From assembly GCF_002159735.1 (NCBI RefSeq), contig NZ_NFJF01000009.1, forward strand, positions 1 through 64,000: 64,000 bases of DNA, read 5' to 3'. Shown in pieces: positions 8,401-16,456 of the stretch; position 1 is the stretch's first letter, and each line of letters opens with the position of its first letter. The notes under the pieces were generated by a model that was not told the origin of the DNA, did no database searches, and saw only the letters and a list, made by a program, of their open reading frames with translations. A program made the position numbers and the translations under genes. The DNA comes from Olsenella sp. An270. Lineage in GTDB: Bacteria; Actinomycetota; Coriobacteriia; Coriobacteriales; Atopobiaceae.

Positions 8401-9788
8401 ATCTCGGAGGTGGTCTTGGTGAAGCGCTCGCCCTGCCCATCGTTCGGGTCGAAGTTGACAGTGATCTCGGAGACCTCGACGTGAACACTAAGGATTACGG
8501 TATCGCCGCACTTGATTTCAGCGTCGCCGGGGGCAACCGCGGTGACCGTCTGATTCGCGCGCTGCTCCGCAAAGATGCCCCGCCCATCTTTATTGGTGGT
8601 CACCGTTGCCACTTGGCTGTTGGAAGACGTCCAGCTATGGTCGTGCCGCCTGACGTTATTCGTACAATGTACGGGTACCTGATCATCGACATTCAGGGTC
8701 TGGGACGTAGCGCGCGCACCCTGAGCCTTCGCAGCGTTAACCGCAGAAACCTGGATGTTGGATCCCTCGATAACCTGGTCGGCAGGAATGGTATAGACAC
8801 CATCCTCGCCGGAAACCTCGGAGGTCTCGTCGACGTCCGTCACGGTGACGCTCTCGAGCTCGTAATCCTCAGCCGGCTCGACGGTCAGGGCGAGGTCCTC
8901 GTCAGCCGCGACCTCAACGTCCTGAGACTCGGAGACCTTCTGCTCCTCGCCCTCAGCGTTGGTCAGGGTGACGGTGCTGTTCTCAACCTCGACGGAAAGG
9001 GTGACGGGGGTGGTCTCCTCGTCCTCGACGGTCGTGTCGTCAGTCTCGGTGGTCTCCTCCGTCGGGACGGCCTCGGTGGTGACCCTGATCGTGGTGCCGT
9101 CGGTCACGTTGGCGGCGGGGAGGGTGTACTCGCCGCTCTCGTTGGCGGTGACGTCGGACTCGGCGCCGTCGGAAGTCACGGCCTTGACGGAAGCGATCTG
9201 CTGGCCGTCATCGGGCGAAACCGTGAACTTGAAGTCAAGGGTGCTGTCCAGCTCCACGGTCTTGTCGGCCGTGTCGGCGGTGACGCTCTTCTCGCCGTTC
9301 TGGCTATAGGTGAGCGTGGCGCCAGTGACGTCGAAGGTCAGCGTGGCGGTGTTGTCCTCGACGACGGGCGCGCTCGTATCGGCCGGGGCGTCCGTGGTGG
9401 TCTCGACCGGGGTCTCGGTCGGGGTCGCCTCGACCGGGGTCTCGGTTTGAGGCACCTCGGTCTGGACGGGCTCGGTCGTCTCTGCCGGCTCCTCCGTTGC
9501 CACAGGCTCCGTGCTCTGCTCCGTGACCTGCGGCTCCGTGATTTCAGAAACCGGGGAAGTCTCGGTTTGAGGCTCCTCGGTCACAGTCGCCTCAGCCGAC
9601 TCCGCAGGCGTGTCCATGACGACCTGCTCGGTCCTCTCGGAAGATCCCACGGTCAGGCCCTCTGCAAAGGCCTGAATGTTAGAGGACTGCATCACGAGCA
9701 CGATGCTCAGGAAGACCGCGAGCGCGGCCTTCCCCTTCTTCATCAGCTCGCGACGCTTGCGATAACCGCCCTCGCGCCTCTCGCTCAT
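5454..9788 (-). CDS. Large repeat-rich surface protein (InlB-type, MucBP-like and MBG domains)
   Basis: About 1,444 residues. A long signal peptide (KKGKAALAVFLSIVLVMQSS) leads to a Thr/Glu/Pro-rich low-complexity stretch (to about 150) and Ig-like repeats. Then come two InlB/Listeria-Bacteroides repeats (GYTFVGW...YYAIW and GYTFLGW...LYAIW), a MucBP-like segment (PYIVEYYYEG), and several MBG-type repeats (KVYDGKPL, YDGTEKSVSG, KVYDGTEL). The C-terminus has a Pro/Thr/Gly wall-spanning stretch and one membrane helix (WIILIGMILSSVYFVG) followed by RRRK. No LPxTG motif is visible, so anchoring is by the helix or by an unknown route. Likely an adhesin or cell-envelope protein. The start at 9788 has AAAGGGTGG upstream. 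Two MBG units share a 147-bp identical DNA stretch, and the InlB section (about 7.4-8.7 kb) is less GC-rich, suggesting recombination. Confidence 0.85.
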   Translation of the reverse strand: MSERREGGYRKRRELMKKGKAALAVFLSIVLVMQSSNIQAFAEGLTVGSSERTEQVVMDTPAESAEATVTEEPQTETSPVSEITEPQVTEQSTEPVATEEPAETTEPVQTEVPQTETPVEATPTETPVETTTDAPADTSAPVVEDNTATLTFDVTGATLTYSQNGEKSVTADTADKTVELDSTLDFKFTVSPDDGQQIASVKAVTSDGAESDVTANESGEYTLPAANVTDGTTIRVTTEAVPTEETTETDDTTVEDEETTPVTLSVEVENSTVTLTNAEGEEQKVSESQDVEVAADEDLALTVEPAEDYELESVTVTDVDETSEVSGEDGVYTIPADQVIEGSNIQVSAVNAAKAQGARATSQTLNVDDQVPVHCTNNVRRHDHSWTSSNSQVATVTTNKDGRGIFAEQRANQTVTAVAPGDAEIKCGDTVILSVHVEVSEITVNFDPNDGQGERFTKTTSEMENGNYRMSLPTLEESGFSRDGYTFVGWSTDRTGEGQTYTPQEITVSDGQTYYAIWAKNDAEGEVRAEFFLRIRGDIPYEPDANIGGGGAGYFPGGCGTGMWGSIKQGVAINNNNALVAANINEAPSDATIQTKIQEWNRTHAGSDKMSYNPGTQEIVWYVIKKSGDHYHVDGVIVDKAEHWVSYNPNGGTSHVPTGKQYMEGATVDVDFTAIPSKAGYTFLGWDTNRNATTPTYTEDGTNSFDMPDHDVTLYAIWSANNQTPYIVEYYYEGDDGSFELKKEETRRAKTDSQVSVNESDKTPDTGYYFDESNADNVLSGTVSGEGDLVLKLYFAKQHEITVEAKSDTVKYSGDEQSVSGIVTDTFVVEGNTYTVEGLTASAEGTDAGEYTANVTGTAVVKDAEGHDVTDQFVVKTQAGKLTIEKRQVTLTSATDSKVYDGKPLTNDGVTVSGDGWATGEGATYDVTGSQTLVGGSPNSFDYTLNEGTDADNYNITKAPGQLTVTARPDEAKFEITVVANSGTEKYDGTEKSVSGLEKTEFEFDGVKYTVEGLTASAEGTDAGEYTANVTGTAVVKDAEGHDVTDQFVVKTQAGKLKITAVPITITTESATKVYDGTELTAGGKIEGLIEGDATFTVTGTQTTAGSSDNTYTLIFAANKRSNYSTITTNIGTLTVTAQSITPGPDPDNPDPSYVDVQVDYPADVPYNGQDQTWEPTVTSGETTLVKDQDYTVSYSTEDRTNVTGAITVTITGAGNYSGTVTRTYQVLPLTITVTPDSVSKYVGQADPTLTSTYDGYIQGETAGWTGSLTREPGEAVGTYVISQGDLQLADNPDGNFLAQNYNLVVNNGVFTILDAPVTPGDGGGTPTPTPTPTPVPGGGTPTPVPGTPVTVTTGDDTTDDTVEPEEAIEDDTTPMAGPTETIDDGDTPLAAGKHEDCWVHWIILIGMILSSVYFVGVSVRRRKFTSSLLGYENKVLDNDRDNA
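6618..6764 (-). repeat. 147-bp identical intragenic repeat, copy 1
   Basis: Identical to 7143-7289. It encodes an MBG-repeat segment containing TASAEGTDAGEYTANVTGTA. Perfect identity at DNA level indicates recent duplication or gene conversion inside the surface-protein gene. Confidence 0.85.
7143..7289 (-). repeat. 147-bp identical intragenic repeat, copy 2
   Basis: A direct repeat of 6618-6764, offset by 525 bp (175 codons). Recombination between the copies would delete or add exactly 175 codons in frame, a possible source of length variation. Confidence 0.85.
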
Positions 9789-10432
9789 GCGAACCACCCT
9801 TTCACGCTACGGACGCCGCCCGATGACGTCCACTTGCTTACTCATGGGCTCTCGGCACAGCCACCGTAAGCCCATATATGCGTAACCGTAGCACACATTA
9901 GAGGGAGTGGGTGCATTCTGTTTTGAGCGTGCATCCAGCGCTGTTTAACGTTAACATTAATTGGATTGATATGGTAATTTATGTTTCAGATAATTGATAC
10001 TTTTTCTTTCACATTCCGCTCACCTGCACTTTATTCAACGGCTGACTCTCTCAAGCGCGAGTCGAGGGTTTACCTTATGTTCCTAAAGGCAACCCATTCA
10101 GGCTTCTAAGCGAGTTGTGTTTTTTCCTGCCGGACACGTATAAACGCGGCCGGAGGTATGAAATCGTTCCCGAACGGCATTGTGGATACACGCTCGGTGA
10201 TGGCGTAGCTCTCCTTGTGTCCAGCAACGTCTTACTTACGGACTCGGGCGCGGCCAGTTTTGGAAATGATCGCGGGAGGATATCTCTGTTCTCCTCTGGA
10301 ACTGCCGCAATGAACTGCTCGAACTTTGCGGTTGGCACAGTCCTGAGGCCGACGGCGGCACGACACGCGTGCGTGAAAGCCGTCCCGTATCTCGGCGTTG
10401 TCGGTCTCTGGCTCAACGCCATCGCCGTCTAT
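9789..10432. other. Gene-poor, AT-rich promoter region and start of the accessory island
   Basis: About 640 bp without a convincing gene. The part near 9900-10070 is clearly AT-rich against the GC-rich background and should hold the promoter of the surface-protein operon. It contains a 10-bp palindrome TTAACGTTAA near 9947. An open frame on the minus strand (10075-10422, 115 codons) may be part of the decayed gene described next; the opposite-strand frame has no coding features I can support. Confidence 0.5.
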
Positions 10433-10800
10433 CTACCTGTTGATGTTGTCGACCGTCGCGGCCGCGGCCTCTTCTATCCGCTGAAACTCGTCACAACGAT
10501 GCTCAATGCCCCCAATCTCATGAGGCAGAGAGTCGGTGTGGTAGTCAAGCAGGTCCGTTATCGGCGCCGGCAAAGACATGCGCGGGCCGGCTACTTGGAC
10601 GACGTGAAGCCGACCGCATCATCAGATTACGCGTTTTGCGGACATCTTCCTGGAGGCGCATAAAGGCTGACGTGGCGTCGCAGAAGCGATGCTGGGCGAT
10701 ATTGAGATTGCCCCGACCGCACGCCTGAGAGCTGCGCTCTGCAGCATACCCAACGAACGGGCGGCGCCCTCTTTGTGGGCGACCGGCCTACGGCGAGGAT
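10433..10800 (-). pseudogene. Decayed gene of unknown function
   Basis: Two stretches in different minus-strand frames read like genuine protein. One (about 10.55-10.80 kb) contains NIAQHRFCDATSAFMRLQ and EDVRKTRNLMMR. The other (10579 down to the stop at 10433) reads MSLPAPITDLLDYHTDS, then LPHEIGGIEHRCDEFQRIEE, and ends VDNINR. They are out of frame with each other, so at least one frameshift is required. A third frame continues to 10075 (KFEQFIAAVPEENRDILPRS). Helical, charged composition; family not recognised. Confidence 0.35.
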
Positions 10801-10843
10801 GCCCCGTGGCCGCGCGCATCGAGGGTGGCTGCGCGGCGAAGTG

Positions 10844-10865
10844 CCGCTCGTGAATTCACGAGCGG
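10844..10865. repeat. EcoRI-core palindrome, solitary copy
   Basis: A 22-bp perfect palindrome (CCGCTCGTGAATTCACGAGC plus GG), identical in its central 16 bp to the copies at 2.7, 4.7 and 35.5 kb. About 50 bp downstream GGGGTTCTTCTCGCG occurs, resembling the reverse of the AGAACCCC core, so a degenerate element may be present. Confidence 0.75.
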
Positions 10866-10953
10866 TAGCGGGCGGGCGACGGCGGGCGCGAGCAGGGGGC
10901 AGCGGGCCGCGCCGGGGTTCTTCTCGCGCGAGCGGGCTCGTCTGTGCCTAGGC

Positions 10954-11012
10954 TATATCTGAATTCCGAGTCTTATATCGGAATTCAGATATAAGACTCT
11001 GAATTCAGAGTT
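10954..11012. repeat. Overlapping, mutually exclusive hairpins
   Basis: Three self-complementary arrangements overlap. TATATCTGAATTCC (10954-10967) pairs with 10980-10993. GAGTCTTATATC (10968-10979) pairs with GATATAAGACTC (10988-10999). ACTCTGAATTCAGAGT (10997-11012) is itself a palindrome. The first two pairings cannot form together, so in RNA or cruciform DNA the region could switch between states. It lies about 300 bp upstream of the two-gene cassette. Confidence 0.65.
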
Positions 11013-11308
11013 AGACGACAGGTCGCACTCGGGCGTTGGGACGGCAGGAGGGGCAAAAGCACGTGATTCCTGGCGCACACATCAAAGGTGTTGCCCAAAA
11101 CCAGCATGGGCGGACGACGCAGGTGGTGGATGCGCCTCCTCCGACAGCTGCCAGGGCGAAGTACCTCTCGTCCGCAAGGTTCAGCGGCCCGCCCGCCGAA
11201 ACATCGAATGACGTGTAGGCACGTCAAAGCAATATGTGGGACTAATCAACGCGTTTGCGATTTCACCGTAAAGACCACAGCAGCAGTCGCTTGGGAGGCA
11301 CACAGGCC

Positions 11309-12127
11309 ATGGCCGTGTATCTAGAACCCTCAGAGGTGTTTCGGGCACGCCTGAGAGATATAGTGAGGCGGAAGAATGAGGGGCTCATGGATAGCGGATC
11401 GGCGCAGGACCCCGTGCCGCGCCTTTCTAGCGCCCAGCTTGAGGAGCTCGTCAGCGAGCTCATCGTGGCCTGGAACTGGACCCTCGATCATCTCGATGAG
11501 CCCGAAGGGAACCAGTCGGACGGAGAGCAGCTTGACAGGCTGCTGGACGATGAGCGGCAATATGGTGCGGCAAAATCGCTCTATGGCAAGCGCGTCTCGG
11601 AAGAACCACTTAATCTGAGCGTCCTTCAAGATGCCGTCGTCTCTGCCGCATTTGATACTTGCATCGACGCTCTCACTGGCAGCCCCGACTGGGGAAACGC
11701 CTGCAAACACGCCGTTGTTGGCTTTGCAAACGCAATCAGAAGGGCCTGGGCAAAGACACGGAAGCTGGAGGGGGACCAGCTGTGCGTCGCATATGTTGGC
11801 GCAACAGTCAGCCTTGGCGGAAGACCCAACGCAGTAACTCCACTCACCCGTAGAGAACCACAGCAATTCAAGCTTGAAGATCTCGCAGAAGCATTTCCTG
11901 TTACGTATCGCACAGGCGACGACACGCCAAGGTGCGCGGAGCCACGCGCCGCCGCATGGGACTGTTCGTTCCTTGGGCCGGGAAACGTATGCCGCCTCGA
12001 AGTCAAGCGCTCGCAGGACAGCGCGCGGTGGGAGCAGGATGTAACGGAGATCCTCGCAGGTCTATCCGGAGGCGAATATCCCGTATTTGACGAAATCTCT
12101 GAAGGAACGTACCTGTACCGCAAGTGA
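11309..12127 (+). CDS. Hypothetical protein, first gene of a two-gene cassette
   Basis: 272 residues. The ATG at 11309 follows GGGAGG at about 10 bases. No signal peptide or membrane helix. The N-terminal half is helical and charged (FRARLRDIVRRKNEG, LEELVSELIVAWNWTLDHLD). The C-terminal half has scattered cysteines and a segment CRLEVKRSQDSARWEQDV, with the end YPVFDEISEGTYLYRK. I do not recognise a family. It lies 34 bp upstream of a cysteine-protease-like gene in a region of reduced GC content between a decayed gene and the pilus operon, so it probably arrived with that gene. A role as substrate, regulator or immunity partner is only an inference. Confidence 0.65.
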   Translation: MAVYLEPSEVFRARLRDIVRRKNEGLMDSGSAQDPVPRLSSAQLEELVSELIVAWNWTLDHLDEPEGNQSDGEQLDRLLDDERQYGAAKSLYGKRVSEEPLNLSVLQDAVVSAAFDTCIDALTGSPDWGNACKHAVVGFANAIRRAWAKTRKLEGDQLCVAYVGATVSLGGRPNAVTPLTRREPQQFKLEDLAEAFPVTYRTGDDTPRCAEPRAAAWDCSFLGPGNVCRLEVKRSQDSARWEQDVTEILAGLSGGEYPVFDEISEGTYLYRK

Positions 12128-12161
12128 ATGTGATCCCTCGGCGCCGGTTGGAGGTGTGCCC

Positions 12162-13943
12162 GTGGCAGATTTAACAGTCGGGAAGGAGTCCGGAGACTAC
12201 AGGTTCTTCTACGGCGTGAAGAAAGACGACCGCCTGCCTTCTCTGCTCAACCTGTTCAACAATCTTGAGGACGAGGGCATGCTCACGCGTTCCGTAAGGG
12301 ACTTTTCAAGCCTCGACGACCTCAGAAACAAGGGCGGCCAGGCCTGCGCCTTTGTCATAGAGCTTGTCGAGAGACTATTTGAATCGGCGGCCATGAACGA
12401 GCACAACGTCCTCACCATAGTTCGCGAACGGCTTCATATCGATGCCTCCTATCGGGATTCGTACTACACCTACTTTTCGCAGCAGCATTTTGAGGTACCA
12501 AGATATTCCAATCGGCTGACGTTTTTTGCCGGTGAGCTTTCTCCGGACAACTGGCATGACGAGTGCGAACGGGATGACGATCCCCTGAGACCGTATGCCT
12601 CCTGCGTCATAAATCCCCTGTCCCAAGGGGCGGTAGGCAAAACGTACATTGACCCGATGGTTTTGCTGCATGACGCAAGCGTTCGCGTGAGAGTCTCCGA
12701 CTTCAAGATCAACGTCTACGGCCACCCGTTCCACATCTCCGCATTTCCCTATAGAAAGCAGGATGTTGAGTCCAATCGGTGCGCCGAGGTAACGCTGCTC
12801 AATCTCTTGGGCTACTACTCGAACGAATACCCCGATTATGCTCGCGTAGAGGGCAGTGGGATTCGCCGTCTCGAAGAGCGCTACACGTACGAGCGCAACG
12901 TTCCCTCAAAGGGCATCTCTTACCTTACCTTTACTCGCGTCTTGACGGACCTTGGGTTTTATCCGCGTCTCTACGCGGCCCAGTCCCTCCCTAGAGGGGG
13001 CTCGTGGAGCGACAGCCAAGACGAATCTTTCCAGCGCCTCATGCACTACTACGTCGAGTCGGGCATTCCCGTTGCCGTCAACCCCGCACCCAGCAACACC
13101 GAGGACGGGCACTCGCTCTTATGCATTGGCTACAAGGAGCGGCTCGACCCAGCCTCCGCCTTGGAACGGGCAGACGAGACGAGGATAGTCTGTGATTACG
13201 TAGAGGAGGAGGGGTCCGGACAGCCCTGCGACACGGACGCGCACGCCCGCCGCTTCACACGCCAGCCTTTTGCGGTCAGCCTTACCGACGCCGCGGACTA
13301 CTATGACGAATACGTTGTCATAGACGACAACCAGTTTCCTTACACAATAAGGTCTTCTCAGGCCCTTTCCATTCACCCGAGGATGAGGAACGCGTTTCTC
13401 GTTGCCCCGCTAAGCCGCAGAATGGCCCTTGACGCCATTGACGCGCGTGAAAAATTCATCGCAATAGTTGCTGACCCCAAGAACGGCGTTCTTAATTGGG
13501 GAAGCAAGTATCTCTCTGAGCTTCAAGAGAATAAAGGTATGAACTGTATTGACGTTGTCATGCGACAGTTTCTTGCATCCTCGAAGCACTTCCGCAGAGA
13601 GCGCGTCAGACAGGTCAAAGAGCCGTTCAGGCGTTTGATCTACTCCGAAATACCCATGCCCCACTTCGTTTGGGTCTGCGAGCTCTACGAACGGTCCGAG
13701 TTCGTAGAGAGGCGACCGGATGAGCGTCGCGCATTTGCCGAGATCGTCATCGACGCCACCTCTGCCTCAAACGACTCGGTCACGGGATCGACGATTCTCA
13801 TGAACTACCCCGACTTCATAGGTTTCCGTAGCCCAGAGTGCAGGACGAATGACTTCGAGCGCGCCTGGCCCGCCCCACGTGACGGCGCCGGCGTTGACCC
13901 ATACCTTGAGAACCTCACTGCGGCCGGCTGGACCACCAATTGA
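12162..13943 (+). CDS. Papain/C39-like cysteine-protease-like protein, second gene of the cassette
   Basis: 593 residues, no signal peptide or membrane helix. GTG start with GGAGG upstream. The middle carries the order of catalytic elements of papain-fold (C39-like) peptidases. Cys207 lies in NRCAEVTLLNLLGYY at a helix start, His317 in EDGHSLLCIGY, and an acidic/Asn residue in VVIDDNQFPY (388-390). The flanking parts (1-180 and 430-593) are unlike anything I recognise; the last part has QVKEPFRRLIYSEIPMPHFV. It may cleave a cellular or phage protein, or be a catalytically active sensor; the target is unknown. The tight link with the preceding gene suggests a functional pair. Cytoplasmic location is inferred from the absence of export signals. 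Confidence 0.65.
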   Translation: MADLTVGKESGDYRFFYGVKKDDRLPSLLNLFNNLEDEGMLTRSVRDFSSLDDLRNKGGQACAFVIELVERLFESAAMNEHNVLTIVRERLHIDASYRDSYYTYFSQQHFEVPRYSNRLTFFAGELSPDNWHDECERDDDPLRPYASCVINPLSQGAVGKTYIDPMVLLHDASVRVRVSDFKINVYGHPFHISAFPYRKQDVESNRCAEVTLLNLLGYYSNEYPDYARVEGSGIRRLEERYTYERNVPSKGISYLTFTRVLTDLGFYPRLYAAQSLPRGGSWSDSQDESFQRLMHYYVESGIPVAVNPAPSNTEDGHSLLCIGYKERLDPASALERADETRIVCDYVEEEGSGQPCDTDAHARRFTRQPFAVSLTDAADYYDEYVVIDDNQFPYTIRSSQALSIHPRMRNAFLVAPLSRRMALDAIDAREKFIAIVADPKNGVLNWGSKYLSELQENKGMNCIDVVMRQFLASSKHFRRERVRQVKEPFRRLIYSEIPMPHFVWVCELYERSEFVERRPDERRAFAEIVIDATSASNDSVTGSTILMNYPDFIGFRSPECRTNDFERAWPAPRDGAGVDPYLENLTAAGWTTN

Positions 13944-13962
13944 GGAGAGGCTCCCAAGGCGG

Positions 13963-14121
13963 ATGGTGCTATTGGATTTCTCAGTCTGGGCAGCTGTGAC
14001 GTACTGGTCAGCGCTTGAAGTCCGTGCGCATCTCGTGTATCGTGAAAGAGCTTTTCATTTTGGGGGGATACTCCCGGAACCGTGGTTTACGATTCCAAAC
14101 TCGCCTTCGACTGCCTCTTGA
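13963..14121 (+). CDS. Possible small protein (low support)
   Basis: 52 codons from an ATG with GGAGAGG and AAGGCGG upstream, 19 bp after the cysteine-protease-like gene. Reads MVLLDFSVWAAVTYWS..., partly hydrophobic. In the next frame VVYDSKLAFDCLLKRGYIYE also looks coding and crosses its end, so this may be a frameshifted remnant of a longer gene and not a functional small protein. Confidence 0.25.
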   Translation: MVLLDFSVWAAVTYWSALEVRAHLVYRERAFHFGGILPEPWFTIPNSPSTAS

Positions 14122-14136
14122 AGAGGGGATACATAT

Positions 14137-14343
14137 ATGAAGCAGAGCTCATACCTGGGAACTCGCATAGAGCGACTATTTGGCGATCAGCTCGACAAGG
14201 ACGTCTCTGGGGACCCGCGGTTCAGGAACACTCCGGAAGACGAGGCTGAGTGCGGCGCCGAAATGGCTTTCCGGATGCGGAGGACCGCCGCCATCCGCTC
14301 GAACAGCGAAGCCCTCGCCGCAGCAAAAAGCGGCACCTACTAA
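14137..14343 (+). CDS. Small hypothetical protein
   Basis: 68 residues beginning MKQSSYLGTRIERLFGDQLD. The ATG is preceded by AAGAGGGG at a normal distance. Soluble, charged, Ala-rich at the C-terminus. No family recognised. The preceding 190 bp contain coding-like remnants in other frames, so it may be a piece of an eroded island. Confidence 0.35.
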   Translation: MKQSSYLGTRIERLFGDQLDKDVSGDPRFRNTPEDEAECGAEMAFRMRRTAAIRSNSEALAAAKSGTY

Positions 14344-14425
14344 CGTCTTCCGCTGCCTAGCTGGCGGGCGGGAAACTGCGGCCCCTCCCCTATAATGGCC
14401 ACGTTGGCCAAATCTGGAGGCTGTC

Positions 14426-15361
14426 GTGGGTTTCTCCCGGAAAAGAGGCGTTGCCGCGGCGGCGCTCGCCTGCGTGCTCGCGCTCGCGGCGTGCGCCGGC
14501 GACTCCCCCGCGGCCTCCGCGGACGACTTTGACCCCGGCACTACGAGCGGCCCGGCGTGGTCCATGCCCGCCTCCGCGCTGCTCGCGCCCTTCTCGGCCG
14601 ACGCCACGTCCGCGGACGCCCCGGTCATCGACGCGTCCCATGCCTCGGAGGGCTACGTCGCGGCCTCCGCAACCTCCGACGCCCGCCTCAAGCTGCAGGT
14701 GGTCTGCGGGGAGATGAGCTACAACTACGACCTGCCCTCGGACGGCTCGCCGATCGTGGTGCCCCTCAACATGGGCGACGGCGCCTATCGCGTGCGCGTG
14801 ATGCAGAACACGAGCGGCAACAACTACGTGGAGGTCTACGCCGTGGATGCGGACGTGACGCTGGAGAGCGAGTTCGCGCCGTACCTGCGGCCCAACCTGT
14901 TCTGCGACTACGACGACTCGAGCGCGTCCGTGGCCAAGGCGCGCGATCTCGCCGCAGACGCCGCCAACGAGGGCGACGTCATGCGCGACATCTGCACGTG
15001 GGTCGCCTCCAACATCGCCTACGACTACGACAAGGCCGCCGAGCTCTCGGGCACGAGCGGCTATGTGCCCAGCCCGGACGAGACGCTCGCCTCGGGCACG
15101 GGCATCTGCTTTGACTACGCGTCCCTCTCCGCCGCCATGCTGCGGAGCCTGGGGATCCCGTGCAAGGTCGTGACCGGCTACGTCTCTCCGGACGGGATCT
15201 ATCACGCGTGGAATCTGGTCTACATTGACGGCAGTTGGACGAGCGTGGAGTTCTCCGTGCGCGCGGGCGAGTGGTCGCGCGTGGACCTCACGTTCGCCGC
15301 GGCCGGCGCCGGCGACACGGTGGGCGACGGCACGTCGTACACCGACCGGTACGTCTACTAA
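14426..15361 (+). CDS. Transglutaminase-like lipoprotein
   Basis: 311 residues from a GTG with TGGAGG upstream. The signal peptide ends in a lipobox (LALAAC), so the protein should be lipid-anchored outside the membrane. The transglutaminase/papain-like core is clear: Cys228 in GTGICFDYASLSAAMLRSLG and His260 in YHAWNLVYIDGSW. The third catalytic residue is E275 or D287. Such proteins are cysteine proteases or crosslinking enzymes acting on envelope proteins or peptides. It ends 9 bp before the pilus assembly gene, so it is probably cotranscribed and may process or crosslink pilus or wall components. That role is an inference. Confidence 0.8.
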   Translation: MGFSRKRGVAAAALACVLALAACAGDSPAASADDFDPGTTSGPAWSMPASALLAPFSADATSADAPVIDASHASEGYVAASATSDARLKLQVVCGEMSYNYDLPSDGSPIVVPLNMGDGAYRVRVMQNTSGNNYVEVYAVDADVTLESEFAPYLRPNLFCDYDDSSASVAKARDLAADAANEGDVMRDICTWVASNIAYDYDKAAELSGTSGYVPSPDETLASGTGICFDYASLSAAMLRSLGIPCKVVTGYVSPDGIYHAWNLVYIDGSWTSVEFSVRAGEWSRVDLTFAAAGAGDTVGDGTSYTDRYVY

Positions 15362-15370
15362 GGAGCAGGG

Positions 15371-16456
15371 ATGAGCGAGACGCTAAAGGGCGGGCGAGAA
15401 GGACGCGGCACGGGCACGCTGCCGTCGAGCGAGGTCGCGGCGTTCTGCGAGGGCCTGGCCGCGATGCTCGCCGCCGGGATCCAGCTCGACGAGGGGCTGG
15501 GCCTTCTGGGCGAGAGCGCGGAGGGCACGCCGCTTGCGGGGGTCTGCGACGAGCTGTACGGGCGCGTCGCCGGCGGCGAGGCGCTGTCCGACGCGATGGC
15601 GGCGAGCGGGCGCTTCCCCGAGCATGCCGTCTCCACGCTCGCGGTGGCCGGGCGCGCGGGACGCACCGAGCGGGCGCTGCGCGGGCTGGCGGACTACTAC
15701 GCCGAGGAGTCGCGCGTGATGGACAAGCTGCGCACGGCCGTGGGCTACCCCGCGGCGCTGCTGTGCGTGATGAGCGTGGTGCTGGTCTTCACCGTGGCGG
15801 TCATCCTGCCGGTGTTCATTGGCGTCTACGAGGACATGGCCGGCTCGCTCACCGCTGGCTCCAGTCTGGCGGTAAGCGCGTCGATTGCGGTGGGCTGGGT
15901 CGCGCTGGTCATGGTGGTGCTGGCGACGGCCGCCGCGCTCGCCGGCGTGGCCGCGAGCGGGAGCGTGCGCGGGCAGGCGGCGATCGTGCGCCTGATGGGA
16001 CGGCTGCCCGTCACGGGCGACGCGATGCGCCAGCTCGCGCTTTCGCGCTTCCTGGGGACGCTCTCGACCTGCCTGGCCGCCGGCCTCAACGTTGACGTTG
16101 CCATGGGCGAGGCGCTGGGCACCGTGGAGAGCGCGGAGCTGCGCGGCGAGCTGGAGCCCGCTCTCGCGGCCATGACCAGCACGGAGCGCGGGCTGGGCCT
16201 GGCGCAGGCCATCGCCGAGAGCGGTGTGCTCGAGCCCACGCAGGCGCGCATGCTCTCCATCGGCTCACGCGCCGGGTCGACCGACGCCGTGCTCGAGCGG
16301 CTTTCCGAGGCCTGCTTCGACGGCGCCGTCGCGCGCGTGGACCGCGTCATCGACGCGACCGAGCCCGTGCTCGCGGCGTTCCTCACGGTGGCCGTGGGCG
16401 CCACGCTCGTCTCGGTGATGCTCCCGCTGATCGGCATCATGGGATCGGTGGGCTAG
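15371..16456 (+). CDS. Type II secretion / type IV pilus inner-membrane platform protein (GspF/PilC family)
   Basis: 361 residues. Two GspF-type halves, each a helical cytoplasmic domain followed by membrane helices: the first (about 15-125, FCEGLAAMLAAGIQLDEGL) is followed by helices near 125-200, the second (about 225-330, FLGTLSTCLAAGLNVDVAMG) by a helix near 330-355. It forms the platform on which pilins are extracted from the membrane. First of five overlapping or abutting genes leading to pilT, so it belongs to a type IV pilus or pilus-like system. Confidence 0.85.
   Translation: MSETLKGGREGRGTGTLPSSEVAAFCEGLAAMLAAGIQLDEGLGLLGESAEGTPLAGVCDELYGRVAGGEALSDAMAASGRFPEHAVSTLAVAGRAGRTERALRGLADYYAEESRVMDKLRTAVGYPAALLCVMSVVLVFTVAVILPVFIGVYEDMAGSLTAGSSLAVSASIAVGWVALVMVVLATAAALAGVAASGSVRGQAAIVRLMGRLPVTGDAMRQLALSRFLGTLSTCLAAGLNVDVAMGEALGTVESAELRGELEPALAAMTSTERGLGLAQAIAESGVLEPTQARMLSIGSRAGSTDAVLERLSEACFDGAVARVDRVIDATEPVLAAFLTVAVGATLVSVMLPLIGIMGSVG

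Noticed and set aside
10115-10663. A 182-codon plus-strand gene
   Set aside because: Composition is arginine-rich shadow-like, no ribosome site, and the minus strand carries the more protein-like frames.
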